Positions 1-11,800 of a DNA stretch of 64,000 nt are shown here, piece by piece. The stretch's first letter is position 1. Each line of letters starts with the position of its first letter. Origin of the DNA: Bradyrhizobium algeriense. Lineage in GTDB: Bacteria > Pseudomonadota > Alphaproteobacteria > Rhizobiales > Xanthobacteraceae. The position numbers and the translations under genes were made by a program. The notes beneath the pieces are model-generated. The model was not told where the DNA came from and did no database searches. It saw only the letters and a list, made by a program, of their open reading frames with translations. The stretch spans positions 2,728,001-2,792,000 of the forward strand of contig NZ_JAZHRV010000001.1 of NCBI RefSeq assembly GCF_036924595.1. The letters run 5' to 3'.

Positions 1-141
1 CGACAGGCGTTCTGCCGAAAACGCTGATATGTCAAGGGTGTTGGGCAGGATTTGAGCCCTGCATTTGAGCCTGAGCACGGCTTTTTTGCGTCGGCTTGGG
101 GGCCGGATGATAGGACGTTATCGTTCCGCCCCGGAATTTGA

Positions 142-567
142 TCAGCGCCGCACGCTGCGGCTTTTGCGCTGTCGAGCCAGTTCGAGAAATCGGGCTTTGA
201 TCTGCGCGAACAGGCCCGGTGGGATGAACCCATAGCTGAATACGCCTGGCCTGCCGGGGATAGGCGACACGCCGGCGTTCGGCCATTCGTCGACGTTGTG
301 CTCTGAAACGATGACCCAACTCGGCGCGTCGTCCAATCCCAAGGCCTGCTTGACCTTCGCCGGTATTTCGACGCCCTCCGTGCCCGCATTCGGCGGCGAA
401 TGCGTGATCGGCAGCAGCACGACATACTGTGACTGCGCCAGGCTATCGCTTGCGGCCACGAGGCAAGTCGGCCGGTCCTTTCCCTGATCGCGGCCCTCTG
501 CAGCCTCATGAGACCACAGATAATCATAGCGGACGATGAGTCCGGGCTTCGGATCGGGAAACGCCAC
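142..567 (-). CDS. PemK/MazF-like type II toxin
   Basis: A 141-aa protein that begins with the PemK/MazF-type pattern PKPGLIVRYDYLW, followed by KDRPTCLVAA, VVLLPITHSP and a SWVIVSEHNVDEWP segment. This fits the MazF/PemK beta-barrel, whose members are mostly mRNA endoribonucleases acting in the cytoplasm. It starts at GTG (567) only 9 bases after the stop of a Phd/YefM-type antitoxin on the same strand, which is the usual antitoxin-first order. Family membership is read from sequence pattern and context. The RNase activity is inferred and the catalytic residues were not verified. Confidence 0.72.
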   Translation of the reverse strand: MAFPDPKPGLIVRYDYLWSHEAAEGRDQGKDRPTCLVAASDSLAQSQYVVLLPITHSPPNAGTEGVEIPAKVKQALGLDDAPSWVIVSEHNVDEWPNAGVSPIPGRPGVFSYGFIPPGLFAQIKARFLELARQRKSRSVRR

Positions 568-576
568 GGTCTGTTT

Positions 577-831
577 TTACTTCAGCAGTTCGTCGAGCGC
601 GGTGTGTTCGACATCCATCTCGGCCCGCTCCACGGCGTCGATCACCACCGACGTTGCGTCAGTTGTCCGATGCGTGTGCTTGGCGGCGGCCGTAAGCCAA
701 TCATACTGTTCGGCCGACATCAGCACGAATTCGCGCCGGCCGTGCCGGGTGATCTCCACGGGCTCACGCTGGGCCTGATGCTGGAATTCACCGAACTTGC
801 GCTGGAACTCCAGGGCAGTGGTCTTGACCAT
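577..831 (-). CDS. Phd/YefM-family antitoxin
   Basis: An 84-aa protein that starts MVKTTALEFQRKFGEFQ and continues EPVEITRHGRREFVLMSAEQYDWL. This is the standard Phd/YefM N-terminal DNA-binding fold: strand, helix, an EPVxITRHGR hairpin and a LMSxxxY helix. The C-terminal half should bind the toxin encoded next door. I prefer the ATG at 831, which has AGGG 8 bases upstream. An in-frame ATG at 846 is an alternative. Such antitoxins usually repress their own operon, and palindromic sequence lies just upstream. Confidence 0.8.
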   Translation of the reverse strand: MVKTTALEFQRKFGEFQHQAQREPVEITRHGRREFVLMSAEQYDWLTAAAKHTHRTTDATSVVIDAVERAEMDVEHTALDELLK

Positions 832-844
832 TGCGATATCCCTC

Positions 845-880
845 ATTGAAACCTAGGATTTCAATTAATACGTATAATAC
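845..880 (-). promoter_or_regulatory. Putative autoregulatory operator/promoter of the toxin-antitoxin operon
   Basis: An inverted repeat with arms ATTGAAA (845-851) and TTTCAAT (859-865) is followed by AT-rich sequence, including TACGTATAATAC, that could supply a -10 element. It sits directly before the antitoxin start, where Phd-type antitoxins bind. The palindrome is seen; its function is inferred. Confidence 0.4.
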
Positions 881-1230
881 ATATATCTGAGGGCCACAAA
901 GCAAATCTATATCGCCACGGCGAATCGGCCAGCCGAGGGAATATTCGAAGTCAGGGAAATTCCAGACGCTACTCGTACCGGACGCGCCGCGACCGTCGAC
1001 GGCCCGACGGGATCGCGAGCACGATGAGACAGAGCCCAATCATCACCATTCCCATGAATTCGAAGGCAAAGGCGTCCACGGCAATTCTCCACGAGTAAGC
1101 CAATAGAATTGCGGGGAGCGCGTTGACCGTTTCTTAATTCGTGGAACTGGGGGAGGCGCGCATGCGCGGATGGTGGACGCGCGCTTAAGGATTGCGGTTA
1201 ACGCGGGTAGCCTGCCTCACAGTGCGTAGG
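866..1230. other. Gene-poor spacer between toxin-antitoxin pair and IS110 element
   Basis: About 360 bases with only one supportable feature, a 36-codon membrane ORF at 969-1079 on the minus strand. The rest shows no convincing coding signal, RNA gene or transposon relic. Confidence 0.5.
969..1079 (-). CDS. Possible 36-aa single-span membrane protein
   Basis: A GTG-started ORF with GGAG 7 bases upstream encodes a short acidic start, a hydrophobic span MGMVMIGLCLIVLAIP and a basic tail SGRRRSRRVRYE. A membrane helix with a positively charged cytoplasmic end is typical of real small proteins. It is too short to assign to a family and could be a chance ORF. The ribosome binding site and charge asymmetry are the main support. 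Confidence 0.35.
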   Translation of the reverse strand: MDAFAFEFMGMVMIGLCLIVLAIPSGRRRSRRVRYE

Positions 1231-2769
1231 ACCTCCTAGGGCTTGGTCAAGGGGCTTTCGTTCTTTGGGTGACAAGCGTAGCGCCGTGCTCGCCGCCGTC
1301 CAGGACGCTTCGCGCCGGCTACGCCGGTGCCGATGGCATCCTGGACAGCGGCTGTGCGCGGCGCTGTTGGGTTCGGCAGGTCGGGACGAAGGAATGGTCG
1401 CAAGCGGCCGAACAAAGGAATGAGGCTTTACGGCGTGGCGACGGTCTGAGCACTCCTCTGGTCTGCCTCATACAGGGTCCGGTGGGTGAGCGTCGCGCAC
1501 AGGGCGGAAAGCAAGCGATCAGCCACACCACGCAAAGCACGCGCATGGCCATGGCCGCGCTGCCGCAAGGCGTCGTAGCGTCGCCGAGCGGCTGCGTCGC
1601 GCTGGATGGCGACGCGTGACCAGTGATGGACCGCAGTCTGCAGCCGCTTGTTGCAGGCGAGGCGCCGGATCACGAAGCGTTGCTTGCCGCTTTGCCGTGT
1701 TACCGGAGCAACCCCTGCCAGAGCACGCAAGGCGTGATAATCTCGTGCCTGCAGCGGTTGCGCTGCTTCGGTGAGCAGTGTGGCGAGAACAATCCTGCCG
1801 ATTCCCGGCCAGGAGCGCAGGATTGCCACGTCACACTGCTCATGGCTCTGCCCCGACGAGTTCTCCTCATCCTGTGCTGCGAGGCTGTCGCAAAGGCCGT
1901 CCAGGGCGGCGCCGGCTTCCTTGATCTGCTGATTGATCAGGTGCATGCGCGCCACAAGACTGCGGATATGGACGCACGCGGCCTCCCTGGTACCTGGTGC
2001 GACGAACAAGGCCGCCTTGCGCAAGGTCTGCAGCACGGTGGTGGCGTCGAGACGGCGGATGCGATGCTCCTTGAGGATGCGCGCAATCGCCTTCTCCGAT
2101 ACCTTGGCGGCCGCAGCGGGGGTCGGCACCTTCTGCCACAGCGCCAGGAACCAATCATCTGCGACATCGTCGGTCAGTTCGGCCGCTTGCGGATAATAAC
2201 GCCATAGCTGCTGGCGCAGGCGATTGGCCAGACGCGTCCGTTCCTGCAGCAGTTCATCCATAAGGCGCGACCACTCGCGCAGTTCGATCACCGTCGGATC
2301 GTCGGTGGCAAGCTGCCGGAAGGCTTTCCGATCGGTGCGCAACGAGTCGCCGAGGACAAGAGCGTCACGGCTGTCATCCTTGGCGCCTGCGACCGTGAAG
2401 CGATCACGGAAGCGATCGAGTTGCTTGGGATTGATGGCAAAGACCGTAAACCCGTGCTCGAGCAGCATCTCCACCACGGGACCGTGCGGCATCTCGATCG
2501 CGACGGCGATCCGCCCCGGCGCGGCCTTGGTCTTCTCAAGCAGCCAGTCTCGCAGCTCCGTCAAGCCGGCTCCGCCATGGACGAACTCCCGCTCGCCCAC
2601 GCGTCTTCCTTCGGCATCCAACAGGCAAACGCGATGGTTCTGCGTTGCCCAGTCGATCCCGACAAACCAATGCACATCCTCGACCATTGCTCGACCTCCT
2701 CGCTTGCGAAGCGGGCCACTGCGATCCCGATCGATCCCTGTACTGGCGCTCTTGGCGCAAACCTCCTAG
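1231..2769 (-). mobile_element. IS110-family insertion sequence, about 1.5 kb
   Basis: A DEDD transposase gene (1428-2687) is flanked by identical 9-bp direct repeats ACCTCCTAG at 1231-1239 and 2761-2769. The distance of 1530 bp between them suits a complete IS110-family element, which lacks conventional terminal inverted repeats and recombines at a short core sequence. Non-coding DNA is longer on the 3' side of the transposase (about 190 bases) than on the 5' side (about 75 bases). In this family that asymmetry bears on where the guide (bridge) RNA is encoded. The exact ends are inferred from the direct repeat. Confidence 0.65.
1428..2687 (-). CDS. IS110-family DEDD transposase
   Basis: A 419-aa protein with the two domains of IS110 recombinases. 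The N-terminal RuvC-like DEDD domain shows VGIDWATQNHRV (D12), AIEMPHG (E65) and AGAKDDSRDALVLGD (acidic residues near 104-108). The C-terminal Transposase_20 domain shows SWPGIGRIVLATLLTEA and GVAPVTRQSGKQ, with a candidate catalytic serine near 333. It is full length with no frameshift, so the element may still be active. The start ATG at 2687 follows GAGG. Homologues carry out RNA-guided DNA recombination; that activity is inferred here. Confidence 0.92.
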   Translation of the reverse strand: MVEDVHWFVGIDWATQNHRVCLLDAEGRRVGEREFVHGGAGLTELRDWLLEKTKAAPGRIAVAIEMPHGPVVEMLLEHGFTVFAINPKQLDRFRDRFTVAGAKDDSRDALVLGDSLRTDRKAFRQLATDDPTVIELREWSRLMDELLQERTRLANRLRQQLWRYYPQAAELTDDVADDWFLALWQKVPTPAAAAKVSEKAIARILKEHRIRRLDATTVLQTLRKAALFVAPGTREAACVHIRSLVARMHLINQQIKEAGAALDGLCDSLAAQDEENSSGQSHEQCDVAILRSWPGIGRIVLATLLTEAAQPLQARDYHALRALAGVAPVTRQSGKQRFVIRRLACNKRLQTAVHHWSRVAIQRDAAARRRYDALRQRGHGHARALRGVADRLLSALCATLTHRTLYEADQRSAQTVATP

Positions 2770-2938
2770 TGGATCTCGATCGCAGCCGCTCCACCGGGGC
2801 GCGGGTCCTACGCAGGTGCTCATGGCACAGATGGGTCAGGCGGCTCCCGGCGGATCGGCCCGTGCGACCAGTCTACATCTCCAGACTAGTGCCGAACGCT
2901 CAAAAGGGTACAGGATGGGCGTGGTGAAAGACTCCGCC

Positions 2939-4411
2939 TCACGTCCCGCAGAACGTCTGCAGCACGCGCTGCTCGGGCAGCGGCGGCTCTGTATAGGCCG
3001 CGAACGTCGGCTGATCCTCGAACGGCTTTGACAGCACCGTCAGCAATTCCTCGAACGGCGCGTAGTCGTTGTTCACGGCCGCCGCGATCACGGCTTCGAC
3101 GCGGTGGTTGCGGGGGATGAAGGCCGGATTGACCGCGCGCATTGCGGCTTGCCGCTCGGCGGCGGATTGCGGCTCGTCCGCGAGGCGCTCGCGCCATCGC
3201 GCCGCCCATTCGTCGAAGGCTGTGGGATCGGTGAACTGGGCCCTGACGCTGTCGTTGTCAGCGTCTCCAGCGGCATCGCTCAGGCGGCGGAAGGTGAGGG
3301 TGAAGTCGGCCTGGTTCTTGGCCATCGCGTCGAGCAGATCCTGCACCAGCGCTTCGTCGCCGTCGCGTGACGTGAACAGGCCAATCTTTCTGCGCAGTCC
3401 GGCCTGATAGGCGGCGGTGAACTTGTCGGCGAATTCGCCGAGGATGAACTGCGCTTGTTCGATCGCCTTGTCCTGTTCGTCGGAGAACAGCGTCAGCAGG
3501 CACTCGGCGAGCCGCGTCAAATTCCACAGCGCGATGCGCGGCTGGTTGGCGTAGGCGTAGCGGCCCATCTCGTCGATCGAGGAGAACACCTGCGCCGGGT
3601 TGTATTCGTCCATGAACGCGCAGGGGCCGTAGTCGATGGTCTCGCCCGAGATCGACGTGTTGTCGGTGTTCATGACGCCGTGGATGAAGCCGACCAAAAG
3701 CCACCGCGCGAGCAGATCGGCCTGGCGGGCTACGACGCCTTCGAGCAGCGCGTGATAGGGCCGCTCGGCTTTTGCCACGTCGGGGTAGTGCCTCGCGATG
3801 ACATGGTCGGCGAGCTGGCGCACGCCATCGGTGTCGCCGCGCGCGGCGAAGAACTGGAAGGTGCCGACGCGGATGTGGCTTGCGGCCACGCGGGTCAGCA
3901 CCGCGCCGGGCAGCATGGTCTCGCGCATCACGCTCTCGCCCGAGGTCACGGCGGCGAGCGAGCGGGTGGTGGGGATGCCCAAGGCGAACATCGCCTCGCT
4001 GACGATGTATTCGCGCAGGACCGGGCCGAGCGCGGCGCGGCCGTCGCCCCGGCGCGAGAATGGCGTAGGACCGCTTCCCTTGAGCTGGATGTCGCGGCGG
4101 ACGCCGTCCTTGTCGATGACTTCGCCGAGCAGGATGGCCCGGCCGTCGCCGAGCTGGGGCACGAACTGGCCGAACTGGTGGCCGGCATAGGCCATCGCGA
4201 TCGGGTCGGCGCCGTCGGGCAGGCGCTTTCCGGCGAGGATTTCGGCCCCTTCCGGGCTGTCCAGCACGTCAGGATCGAGGCCGAGATGGACGGCCAGGGT
4301 CCGGTTCAGCTTGATCAGCCGGGGGGCGGCGACTGGCGTCGGGGCCACGCGGGCGAAAAAGTTCGCCGGCAGCGCCGAATAGGTGTTTTGGAACGGGAAA
4401 TGGACGGTCAT
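2939..4411 (-). CDS. selO: Protein adenylyltransferase SelO (YdiU/UPF0061)
   Basis: A 490-aa protein of the SelO pseudokinase family, which transfers AMP from ATP to Ser/Thr/Tyr residues of target proteins. Diagnostic segments are [41 protein letters not shown], and [23 protein letters not shown], which carries the metal-binding Asn/Asp. The length is normal for the family. It is transcribed divergently from aspS, with 191 bases between the two starts. The family is conserved and linked to redox stress, but the targets in this organism are unknown. Confidence 0.93.
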   Translation of the reverse strand: MTVHFPFQNTYSALPANFFARVAPTPVAAPRLIKLNRTLAVHLGLDPDVLDSPEGAEILAGKRLPDGADPIAMAYAGHQFGQFVPQLGDGRAILLGEVIDKDGVRRDIQLKGSGPTPFSRRGDGRAALGPVLREYIVSEAMFALGIPTTRSLAAVTSGESVMRETMLPGAVLTRVAASHIRVGTFQFFAARGDTDGVRQLADHVIARHYPDVAKAERPYHALLEGVVARQADLLARWLLVGFIHGVMNTDNTSISGETIDYGPCAFMDEYNPAQVFSSIDEMGRYAYANQPRIALWNLTRLAECLLTLFSDEQDKAIEQAQFILGEFADKFTAAYQAGLRRKIGLFTSRDGDEALVQDLLDAMAKNQADFTLTFRRLSDAAGDADNDSVRAQFTDPTAFDEWAARWRERLADEPQSAAERQAAMRAVNPAFIPRNHRVEAVIAAAVNNDYAPFEELLTVLSKPFEDQPTFAAYTEPPLPEQRVLQTFCGT

Positions 4412-4602
4412 GACCTAAAGATAGGCGCGGGCACGGAATAGGCAAACGCTTCGGGCTGGTGCAGGCGGAAATCTCGCGTTTCGGGCCCAAAACAAGCCCC
4501 GCCTTTGGTTGCCGCCCTGCGCGGTGTCGGGTAAACCCTCCCGCAATTCGCGCGGCCTTTGGCCCCCGATTCTGACCTCCGACATCTGATTTTGGGAATT
4601 CC

Positions 4603-6378
<1,776 letters not shown>

Positions 6379-6390
6379 GCTCGGGATAGC

Positions 6391-8370
6391 TCACAGCCCC
6401 GTCGAAGCCTCGATTCGGAATTGCGCCAAGACGGCCAGAGGGTCGCTCTGAAGCAACCGGAAGAGCTGCACCGCCGGCACCTTCCCGAGTGGCGTAAGTT
6501 TCAGCGTTAGCGTGGTCCGCGGAGTTTCGACAAAGCGGACCAGCGCCTCCACGGCCGCCAGCGCGTCGGGACTGTTGGCCGCCGTTGTCGCGTTGTTCCT
6601 GATGTCCTGGATGACGGCCTGCCGGGCAGCGTCGCGACTGACATTCTGGGTGCGGGCATATTCGGCGACCGCGACATCGATGACGCCGAGATCGCGTAGC
6701 GTGAGTTCGATTGCGCCGGCCTCGACTTGCGCCGCCATGGTGGCTGCCTGCTGCGGGTTGAAGGAAAATATCTGCCGCGGCACGTTGGCAAGCGAAACGC
6801 GCGCGGACAGTTTTACGAGGCCGCCGACTTCGAACGCGCCTGGCTCCAGCATGAGCGAGCGCGACGCCTCGTCCCAGGCCGTACCAAGATCGAAGTCGAT
6901 CGCCATCTTGTCCATGCCGGCGGCGAAAAGCATTTGCTGTCCGGGATGGGTCCCGTCGAGGGGACCGGAGAACTTCGCAACCAGCCGCACCTTGCTCGGG
7001 ATTGGTCCGACGAACTGGCCCCAGTCCAGGTTGACGAGATCGACATTGAGCGGCTTGCCGGTGTTCTTGAACGGCACCGCGACGCCTTTCACATCAATGC
7101 CTGCTAGCAGCGGAAACATTGCGAGAAACTGGTCGGGTGACGGCTGTTGTCCCGGGTTCGAGAATTGCGCCGCGATTCGCAGCAGACCCGCAATATCGAG
7201 GGATTTGAGCGCGAAGCGTCCGACCTTGACGGGCCCCTTCGGAGAGCGTCCATCGAGTCCTTCGACCGCGAATTCACCGACCTTGCCGTTTTCCAGATTG
7301 AACCTGACCGCGGCGAGCTTGAACGGGCCCTCTGGCGTGTCCGCCGAGAGGCCGCGCATCTCGGCTGTTCCGACCCGCATGCCCTCATAGATATTCGCCA
7401 TCTTGTCCATCATCTCGCGCGCCTGTGCCGGCGTCGGAGTTGCGCCGGCCGCCGGTATCAGCGCGAGCAGCGCCGGGAGTTGCAGGCGCGATGGCCGCAC
7501 GCTGATATCGTCGACGGTCATCCCGTCGATGCGCATGCGCAAGCCTTGCCCCGACGTAATGGTGTAGGGCCCAGCCGTCGTTTGACCGTAGACGCGGTAG
7601 TATTTGTCGTCGTTCGCCTTTTGTGGATCGAGGATGGCGGCAATGGCGGCGGCATCGAAATCACGCGAAGCGAAATTGACGATTTCGCCGCTCAATTTGT
7701 CGGTCTTGCCCGCCGGTTGTTGGGTACTGGCGGTGAAAGCGTTGCGCTCGATCTGCATGGACCCGATCTTGCCGTTCCTGATCTCCCGCAGCCCTATGCC
7801 CGTATAGGTGAAATCAGCCGACGTAACCGTGCCGAAGTTATTGATGGTGCCCACCATGGTGGGCACCGTAATTGAAGATGCGGAGACGGCAGCAAACTGC
7901 TCCAGCGCGGACCGATACGCCTCGGCGATGGAGGCTGAAGCGGGCCGTACCGGCAGGCTGGCGGGGCCCGAATAGTCTTTCATGAAGATTTGCGGCGCCT
8001 TGTAGGTGACGCGCCCGCCTGTCGGGCCTGCGATACCAACGCTGACTTCCAGGTCAGTCCCTTCGATATTGTCAGCCGAGAATTTCGCCGCGTCGGGTTG
8101 GCCGACGCCGGAAGCCGTCAGGCCGGCAATCTTGATGTTCACAGGGGGCTGCGTCGCCGATTCGCCGGCAATATCGGCGATCCTGACCGTGCGGCTGCGC
8201 AGGTCGAACGACACCTTGCCGTGGCTTACCTTGCCGCCGCCCGCGCGAATCTGCTCGAACGCTGTCTCTACTTCGCTGGCGATCCGGTGCTGCGTATAAA
8301 ACTCGAAGCCAAGGAAGCCACCCACCGCGATCACGACCGCAGCGGCCAGGCCCATCAGTATCTTTACCAT
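6391..8370 (-). CDS. Large membrane-anchored or exported protein of unknown function
   Basis: A 659-aa protein with an N-terminal hydrophobic anchor (ILMGLAAAVVIAVGGFLGF) followed by a long beta-rich, soluble body. The start ATG at 8370 has GGAG 8 bases upstream. An upstream in-frame extension to 8595 has no ribosome binding site and looks non-coding. The first region after the anchor (GGGKVSHGKVSFDLRSRTVR, then repeated IKIAGLTASGV- and VRIADIAGE-like strands) recalls AsmA/DUF945-type periplasmic proteins, but I cannot place it firmly. It stands alone, convergent with aspS. Confidence 0.72.
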   Translation of the reverse strand: MVKILMGLAAAVVIAVGGFLGFEFYTQHRIASEVETAFEQIRAGGGKVSHGKVSFDLRSRTVRIADIAGESATQPPVNIKIAGLTASGVGQPDAAKFSADNIEGTDLEVSVGIAGPTGGRVTYKAPQIFMKDYSGPASLPVRPASASIAEAYRSALEQFAAVSASSITVPTMVGTINNFGTVTSADFTYTGIGLREIRNGKIGSMQIERNAFTASTQQPAGKTDKLSGEIVNFASRDFDAAAIAAILDPQKANDDKYYRVYGQTTAGPYTITSGQGLRMRIDGMTVDDISVRPSRLQLPALLALIPAAGATPTPAQAREMMDKMANIYEGMRVGTAEMRGLSADTPEGPFKLAAVRFNLENGKVGEFAVEGLDGRSPKGPVKVGRFALKSLDIAGLLRIAAQFSNPGQQPSPDQFLAMFPLLAGIDVKGVAVPFKNTGKPLNVDLVNLDWGQFVGPIPSKVRLVAKFSGPLDGTHPGQQMLFAAGMDKMAIDFDLGTAWDEASRSLMLEPGAFEVGGLVKLSARVSLANVPRQIFSFNPQQAATMAAQVEAGAIELTLRDLGVIDVAVAEYARTQNVSRDAARQAVIQDIRNNATTAANSPDALAAVEALVRFVETPRTTLTLKLTPLGKVPAVQLFRLLQSDPLAVLAQFRIEASTGL

Positions 8371-8630
8371 TAGTTGTGCTCCGGACGCCGACATTGCGGG
8401 AGGCAAATTTGCCATATTGTCGGTCAAGGGGATGGGGTAGGGAGGCGAATATGCTACCGGATTTGTCGTTTCCCGTCGATCAGCCCCTGTTGACGGCGGC
8501 GCTTTCGAATGTTGCATCCAGGTGGCGGCCCGTGCTTCACATCCGGCTAAATCTGCCGCAAAGCTAACGGTTCGAATGAAGACCGGCCTCGGCACGTAAT
8601 TCGGGGTCGAGAAAGCCCGTGGGGGAGTGT

Positions 8631-10940
8631 ATGTCGTCCTATTCTGAAGATCTCCGCTCCGCGGCGCTTGCGTATCACCGGCTGCCGCGCCCGGGTAAAC
8701 TTGAGATCCAGGCGACCAAGCCGCTCGCCAACCAGCGCGACCTCGCGCTGGCCTATTCGCCGGGTGTCGCCGCAGCCTGCACCGAAATCGCCAACAATCC
8801 GGCCGAAGCGGCGTCGCTGACCTCCCGGGCCAACCTGGTCGCCGTGGTCTCCAACGGTACCGCGGTGTTGGGGCTCGGCAATATCGGCCCCCTGGCCTCC
8901 AAGCCCGTCATGGAAGGCAAGGCGGTCCTGTTCAAGAAATTCGCCGGGATCGACGTCTTCGACATCGAAATCGCGGCCGACACCATCGAGCGCGTGGTCG
9001 AGACAGTGGCGGCGCTGGAACCGACCTTCGGCGGCATCAATCTCGAGGACATCAAGGGACCGGAGTGTTTTGAGATCGAGGCGCAGCTCAAGGAGCGCAT
9101 GAAGATCCCGGTGTTCCACGACGACCAACATGGCACCGCCATCATCGTCGGGGCCGCGATCACCAACGCGCTGCTGCTGAACGGCAAGAAGCTGGCCGAC
9201 GTCAAGATCGTGTGCTCAGGTGCAGGCGCGGCCGCAATCGCGTGCCTGAATCTTCTGGTCTCGCTCGGTGCGCAGCGCAAGAACATCTGGGTCTGCGACA
9301 TCGATGGCGTCGTGCATGAGGGCCGCAACACGCTGATGGACCGCTGGAAGGCGGTCTATGCGCAGAAGACCAACGCGCGCGTGCTGGCGGATGTGATCGG
9401 CGGCGCGGATATTTTCTTAGGGGTGTCCGCGCCCAACGTGCTGAAGGCCGAGATGGTCCAGTCGATGGCGGACCAGCCGCTGGTGATGGCGCTGGCCAAT
9501 CCGAACCCGGAAATCATGCCGGACGAGGCGCGCAAGGCCCGCCCCGACGCGATGATCTGCACCGGGCGTTCCGACTTCCCGAACCAGGTCAACAACGTCC
9601 TATGTTTCCCGTTCATCTTCCGCGGCGCGCTCGACGTCGGCGCCACCGGGATCAACGAGGAAATGAAGCATGCCGCCGTTGAGGCGATCGCGCAGCTCGC
9701 GCGCGATCCGCCGTCGGACGCGGTGGCCCGCGGCTTCGACAGCGGCGAGACGCAAGGCTTCGGTCCGGGCTCGCTGATTCCGAGCCCGTTCGATCCGCGG
9801 CTGATCCTGCGCATCGCACCGGCGGTGGCGAAGGCCGCGATGGAATCCGGCGTTGCGACGCGCCCGATCAAGAATTTCGACGAATATACCGCGCTGCTGG
9901 AGCGGTTTGCCTTCCGCTCCGGCCTCGTCATGAAGCCGGTGTTTGCCAAGGCCAAGACGCAGCCGGTCCGCGTGATCTATGCCGAGGGCGAGGACGAGCG
10001 CGTGCTGCGCGCCACGCAGGTCGTGCTTGAGGAAAAACTGGCGCGGCCGATCCTGGTCGGCCGCCCCTCCGTCGTCGAGGCAAGGCTCAAGCGGTTCGGC
10101 CTCTCGATCAAGGCCGGGCAGGATTTCGATCTCGTCAATCCCGAGGACGATCCGCGCTATCGCTCCTATGTGCAGACCTATATCGACGTCGCCGGCCGGC
10201 GCGGTGTCACGCCCGAAGCCGCACGTACCGTGGTCCGCACCAACAACACCGTGATCGCAGCACTTGCCGTGGTCCGCGGCGAGGCCGATGCCATGATCTG
10301 CGGCGTCGAAGGCCGCTACATGAGCCATCTGCGCCATGTCCGGGAGATCGTCGGGTTCCTGCCCGGTGTCAGCGATTTCGCGGCGCTGTCGATGATGATC
10401 ACCAGCAAGGGTTCCTATTTCATCGCCGACACCCAGGTGCGGCCGAACCCGAGCGCCGAGGAACTCGCGGAGGTGGCGTCGCTGGCGGCAAGCCATGTGC
10501 AGCGGTTCAACATGAAGCCGCGCGTCGCCTTCGTGTCACATTCCGACTTCGGCAGCTATGACACCGACTCCTCGCGCAAGATGCGCCGCGCCACCGCGCT
10601 GCTGAAGGAAAAGCATCCGGAGATCGAGGCCGATGGCGAAATGCAGGGCGATACCGCGCTCTCGGCCGCGGCGCGCAAGCTGGTGCTGCCGCATTCCAAC
10701 CTGGAAGGCGATGCCAACATCCTGATCATGCCGAACCTCGACACCGCCAACGTCGCCTACCAGATGATCAAGACGCTGGCGGATGCGCTGCCGGTCGGGC
10801 CGATCCTGATCGGGCCGGCGCGTCCGGCGCATATCCTCACTCCGGGGGTGACGGCGCGCGGCGTGCTCAACATGACCGCGGTTGCCGCCGTCGAAGCCCA
10901 GGAGCGTGCCGGCCGCCAGCAGCCGACGTTGTTTGGATAG
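8631..10940 (+). CDS. maeB: NADP-dependent malic enzyme with phosphotransacetylase-like domain
   Basis: A 769-aa protein that oxidatively decarboxylates malate to pyruvate. The malic enzyme part (about 1-430) shows [14 protein letters not shown], the catalytic [21 protein letters not shown] segment, and an NAD(P)-binding [15 protein letters not shown] loop. The C-terminal part (about 440-769) resembles phosphate acetyltransferase ([55 protein letters not shown]). In related large malic enzymes this part is regulatory rather than catalytic. ATG 8631 follows GGGGGAG; an in-frame GTG at 8619 is possible. In rhizobia such enzymes feed pyruvate from C4-dicarboxylates. NADP preference is inferred from the family. 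Confidence 0.94.
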   Translation: MSSYSEDLRSAALAYHRLPRPGKLEIQATKPLANQRDLALAYSPGVAAACTEIANNPAEAASLTSRANLVAVVSNGTAVLGLGNIGPLASKPVMEGKAVLFKKFAGIDVFDIEIAADTIERVVETVAALEPTFGGINLEDIKGPECFEIEAQLKERMKIPVFHDDQHGTAIIVGAAITNALLLNGKKLADVKIVCSGAGAAAIACLNLLVSLGAQRKNIWVCDIDGVVHEGRNTLMDRWKAVYAQKTNARVLADVIGGADIFLGVSAPNVLKAEMVQSMADQPLVMALANPNPEIMPDEARKARPDAMICTGRSDFPNQVNNVLCFPFIFRGALDVGATGINEEMKHAAVEAIAQLARDPPSDAVARGFDSGETQGFGPGSLIPSPFDPRLILRIAPAVAKAAMESGVATRPIKNFDEYTALLERFAFRSGLVMKPVFAKAKTQPVRVIYAEGEDERVLRATQVVLEEKLARPILVGRPSVVEARLKRFGLSIKAGQDFDLVNPEDDPRYRSYVQTYIDVAGRRGVTPEAARTVVRTNNTVIAALAVVRGEADAMICGVEGRYMSHLRHVREIVGFLPGVSDFAALSMMITSKGSYFIADTQVRPNPSAEELAEVASLAASHVQRFNMKPRVAFVSHSDFGSYDTDSSRKMRRATALLKEKHPEIEADGEMQGDTALSAAARKLVLPHSNLEGDANILIMPNLDTANVAYQMIKTLADALPVGPILIGPARPAHILTPGVTARGVLNMTAVAAVEAQERAGRQQPTLFG

Positions 10941-11320
10941 AGGGTTCTGATGGAAACAGAACCCCCGCTTAGAGCATGATCCGGAAAAGTGGACACCGGT
11001 TTTCCCTCGCGACAAACGCGGAACGCGTTTGCGCGGAGATCATGCTCAAGCCAAAGAGATGGAGTGGGATGGCGATTCGAAGAAACGTCATCCCGCTCTA
11101 GTATTTTGTTTTGACGCGTTTTCTCTGCGCGGAATGTGTCTCGAAAACGCCATGGCCAAAAAAGGGCCTTGGTTCTGCTTCTATCAAAAGGTTTGTTTAT
11201 AGCCCGCGCAGGCTCCTGCGCGGATGGTTTCGATTTGAGCGTTTGAAAAGCGGTGACGAAACGCCCATAATCGTTTCGCGCCGCCTGCACCCTTTGCATG
11301 CCATTAGTGAGGCCGATCCC
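10941..11320. other. Repeat-rich intergenic region
   Basis: No gene is supported here. 10972-11046 holds a large imperfect palindrome with AGCATGATC and GATCATGCT ends. 11102-11124 holds, inverted, the segment AGAAAACGCGTCAAAACAAA that also occurs at 58951. Both belong to dispersed Bradyrhizobium-type intergenic repeats. Confidence 0.6.
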
Positions 11321-11773
11321 ATGCCAGCGTTAGTTACCTTCGGGCGAGTCCTGTTCGCCGTCCTCTTCATGTACACGGGGGCGACCAAGCTCTTCGCGAT
11401 TCAGCCGACGGCAGACTTCATCGCGACCAAGGTGACCATTCCCGCGATGCTTGCGCCCTATACCTCGCAGCTCGAAACCATGGCGGGCATGCCGATGCCT
11501 CAATTGCTGGCGGTCGGCGTCGGCGGCTTCGAGATCCTGGCCGGCCTGATGATCGCGGTGAATTTCGGTGCGCGCTTCTTCGCGTTCCTGCTGATCATCT
11601 TCGTCATCGCGACGACCTTCTACTTCCACGATTTCTGGAACCAGCCGGCGCCTGAAAATGCCAAGACGCTGATCGAGGCCCTGAAGAACCTGTCGATCAT
11701 CGGCGCGTTGTTCATGATCGCGGGCTACGGCCGCGGGCCGCGGCCGAATGAACCGGCCTACGGGGACGTCTGA
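11321..11773 (+). CDS. DoxX-family membrane protein
   Basis: A 150-aa integral membrane protein with about four transmembrane helices (VTFGRVLFAVLFMYTGATKLF at the start, then spans near 60-80, 85-105 and 125-140). The opening pattern GRxLxAxLFxxxGxxKL is typical of DoxX/DoxD. Homologues are small inner-membrane proteins linked to quinone and redox metabolism, without a fixed reaction. ATG 11321 has GTGAGG 8 bases upstream. An in-frame ATG further up at 11111 lies in repeat sequence and was rejected. It converges on the TRAP transporter operon. Confidence 0.85.
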   Translation: MPALVTFGRVLFAVLFMYTGATKLFAIQPTADFIATKVTIPAMLAPYTSQLETMAGMPMPQLLAVGVGGFEILAGLMIAVNFGARFFAFLLIIFVIATTFYFHDFWNQPAPENAKTLIEALKNLSIIGALFMIAGYGRGPRPNEPAYGDV

Positions 11774-11800
11774 AGCCGGTAGTGGCGGCTCCAGACCAAG

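Noticed and set aside
3455..4441. Long plus-strand open frame opposite selO
   Set aside because: It lies exactly antisense to a well-conserved gene, and its composition (Arg/Gly/Ala/His-rich) is the usual mirror of high-GC codon use. No RBS or domain.
8371..8595. 75-codon N-terminal extension of the large unknown protein
   Set aside because: No RBS, atypical composition, and it would hide the membrane anchor; ATG 8370 has GGAG upstream.
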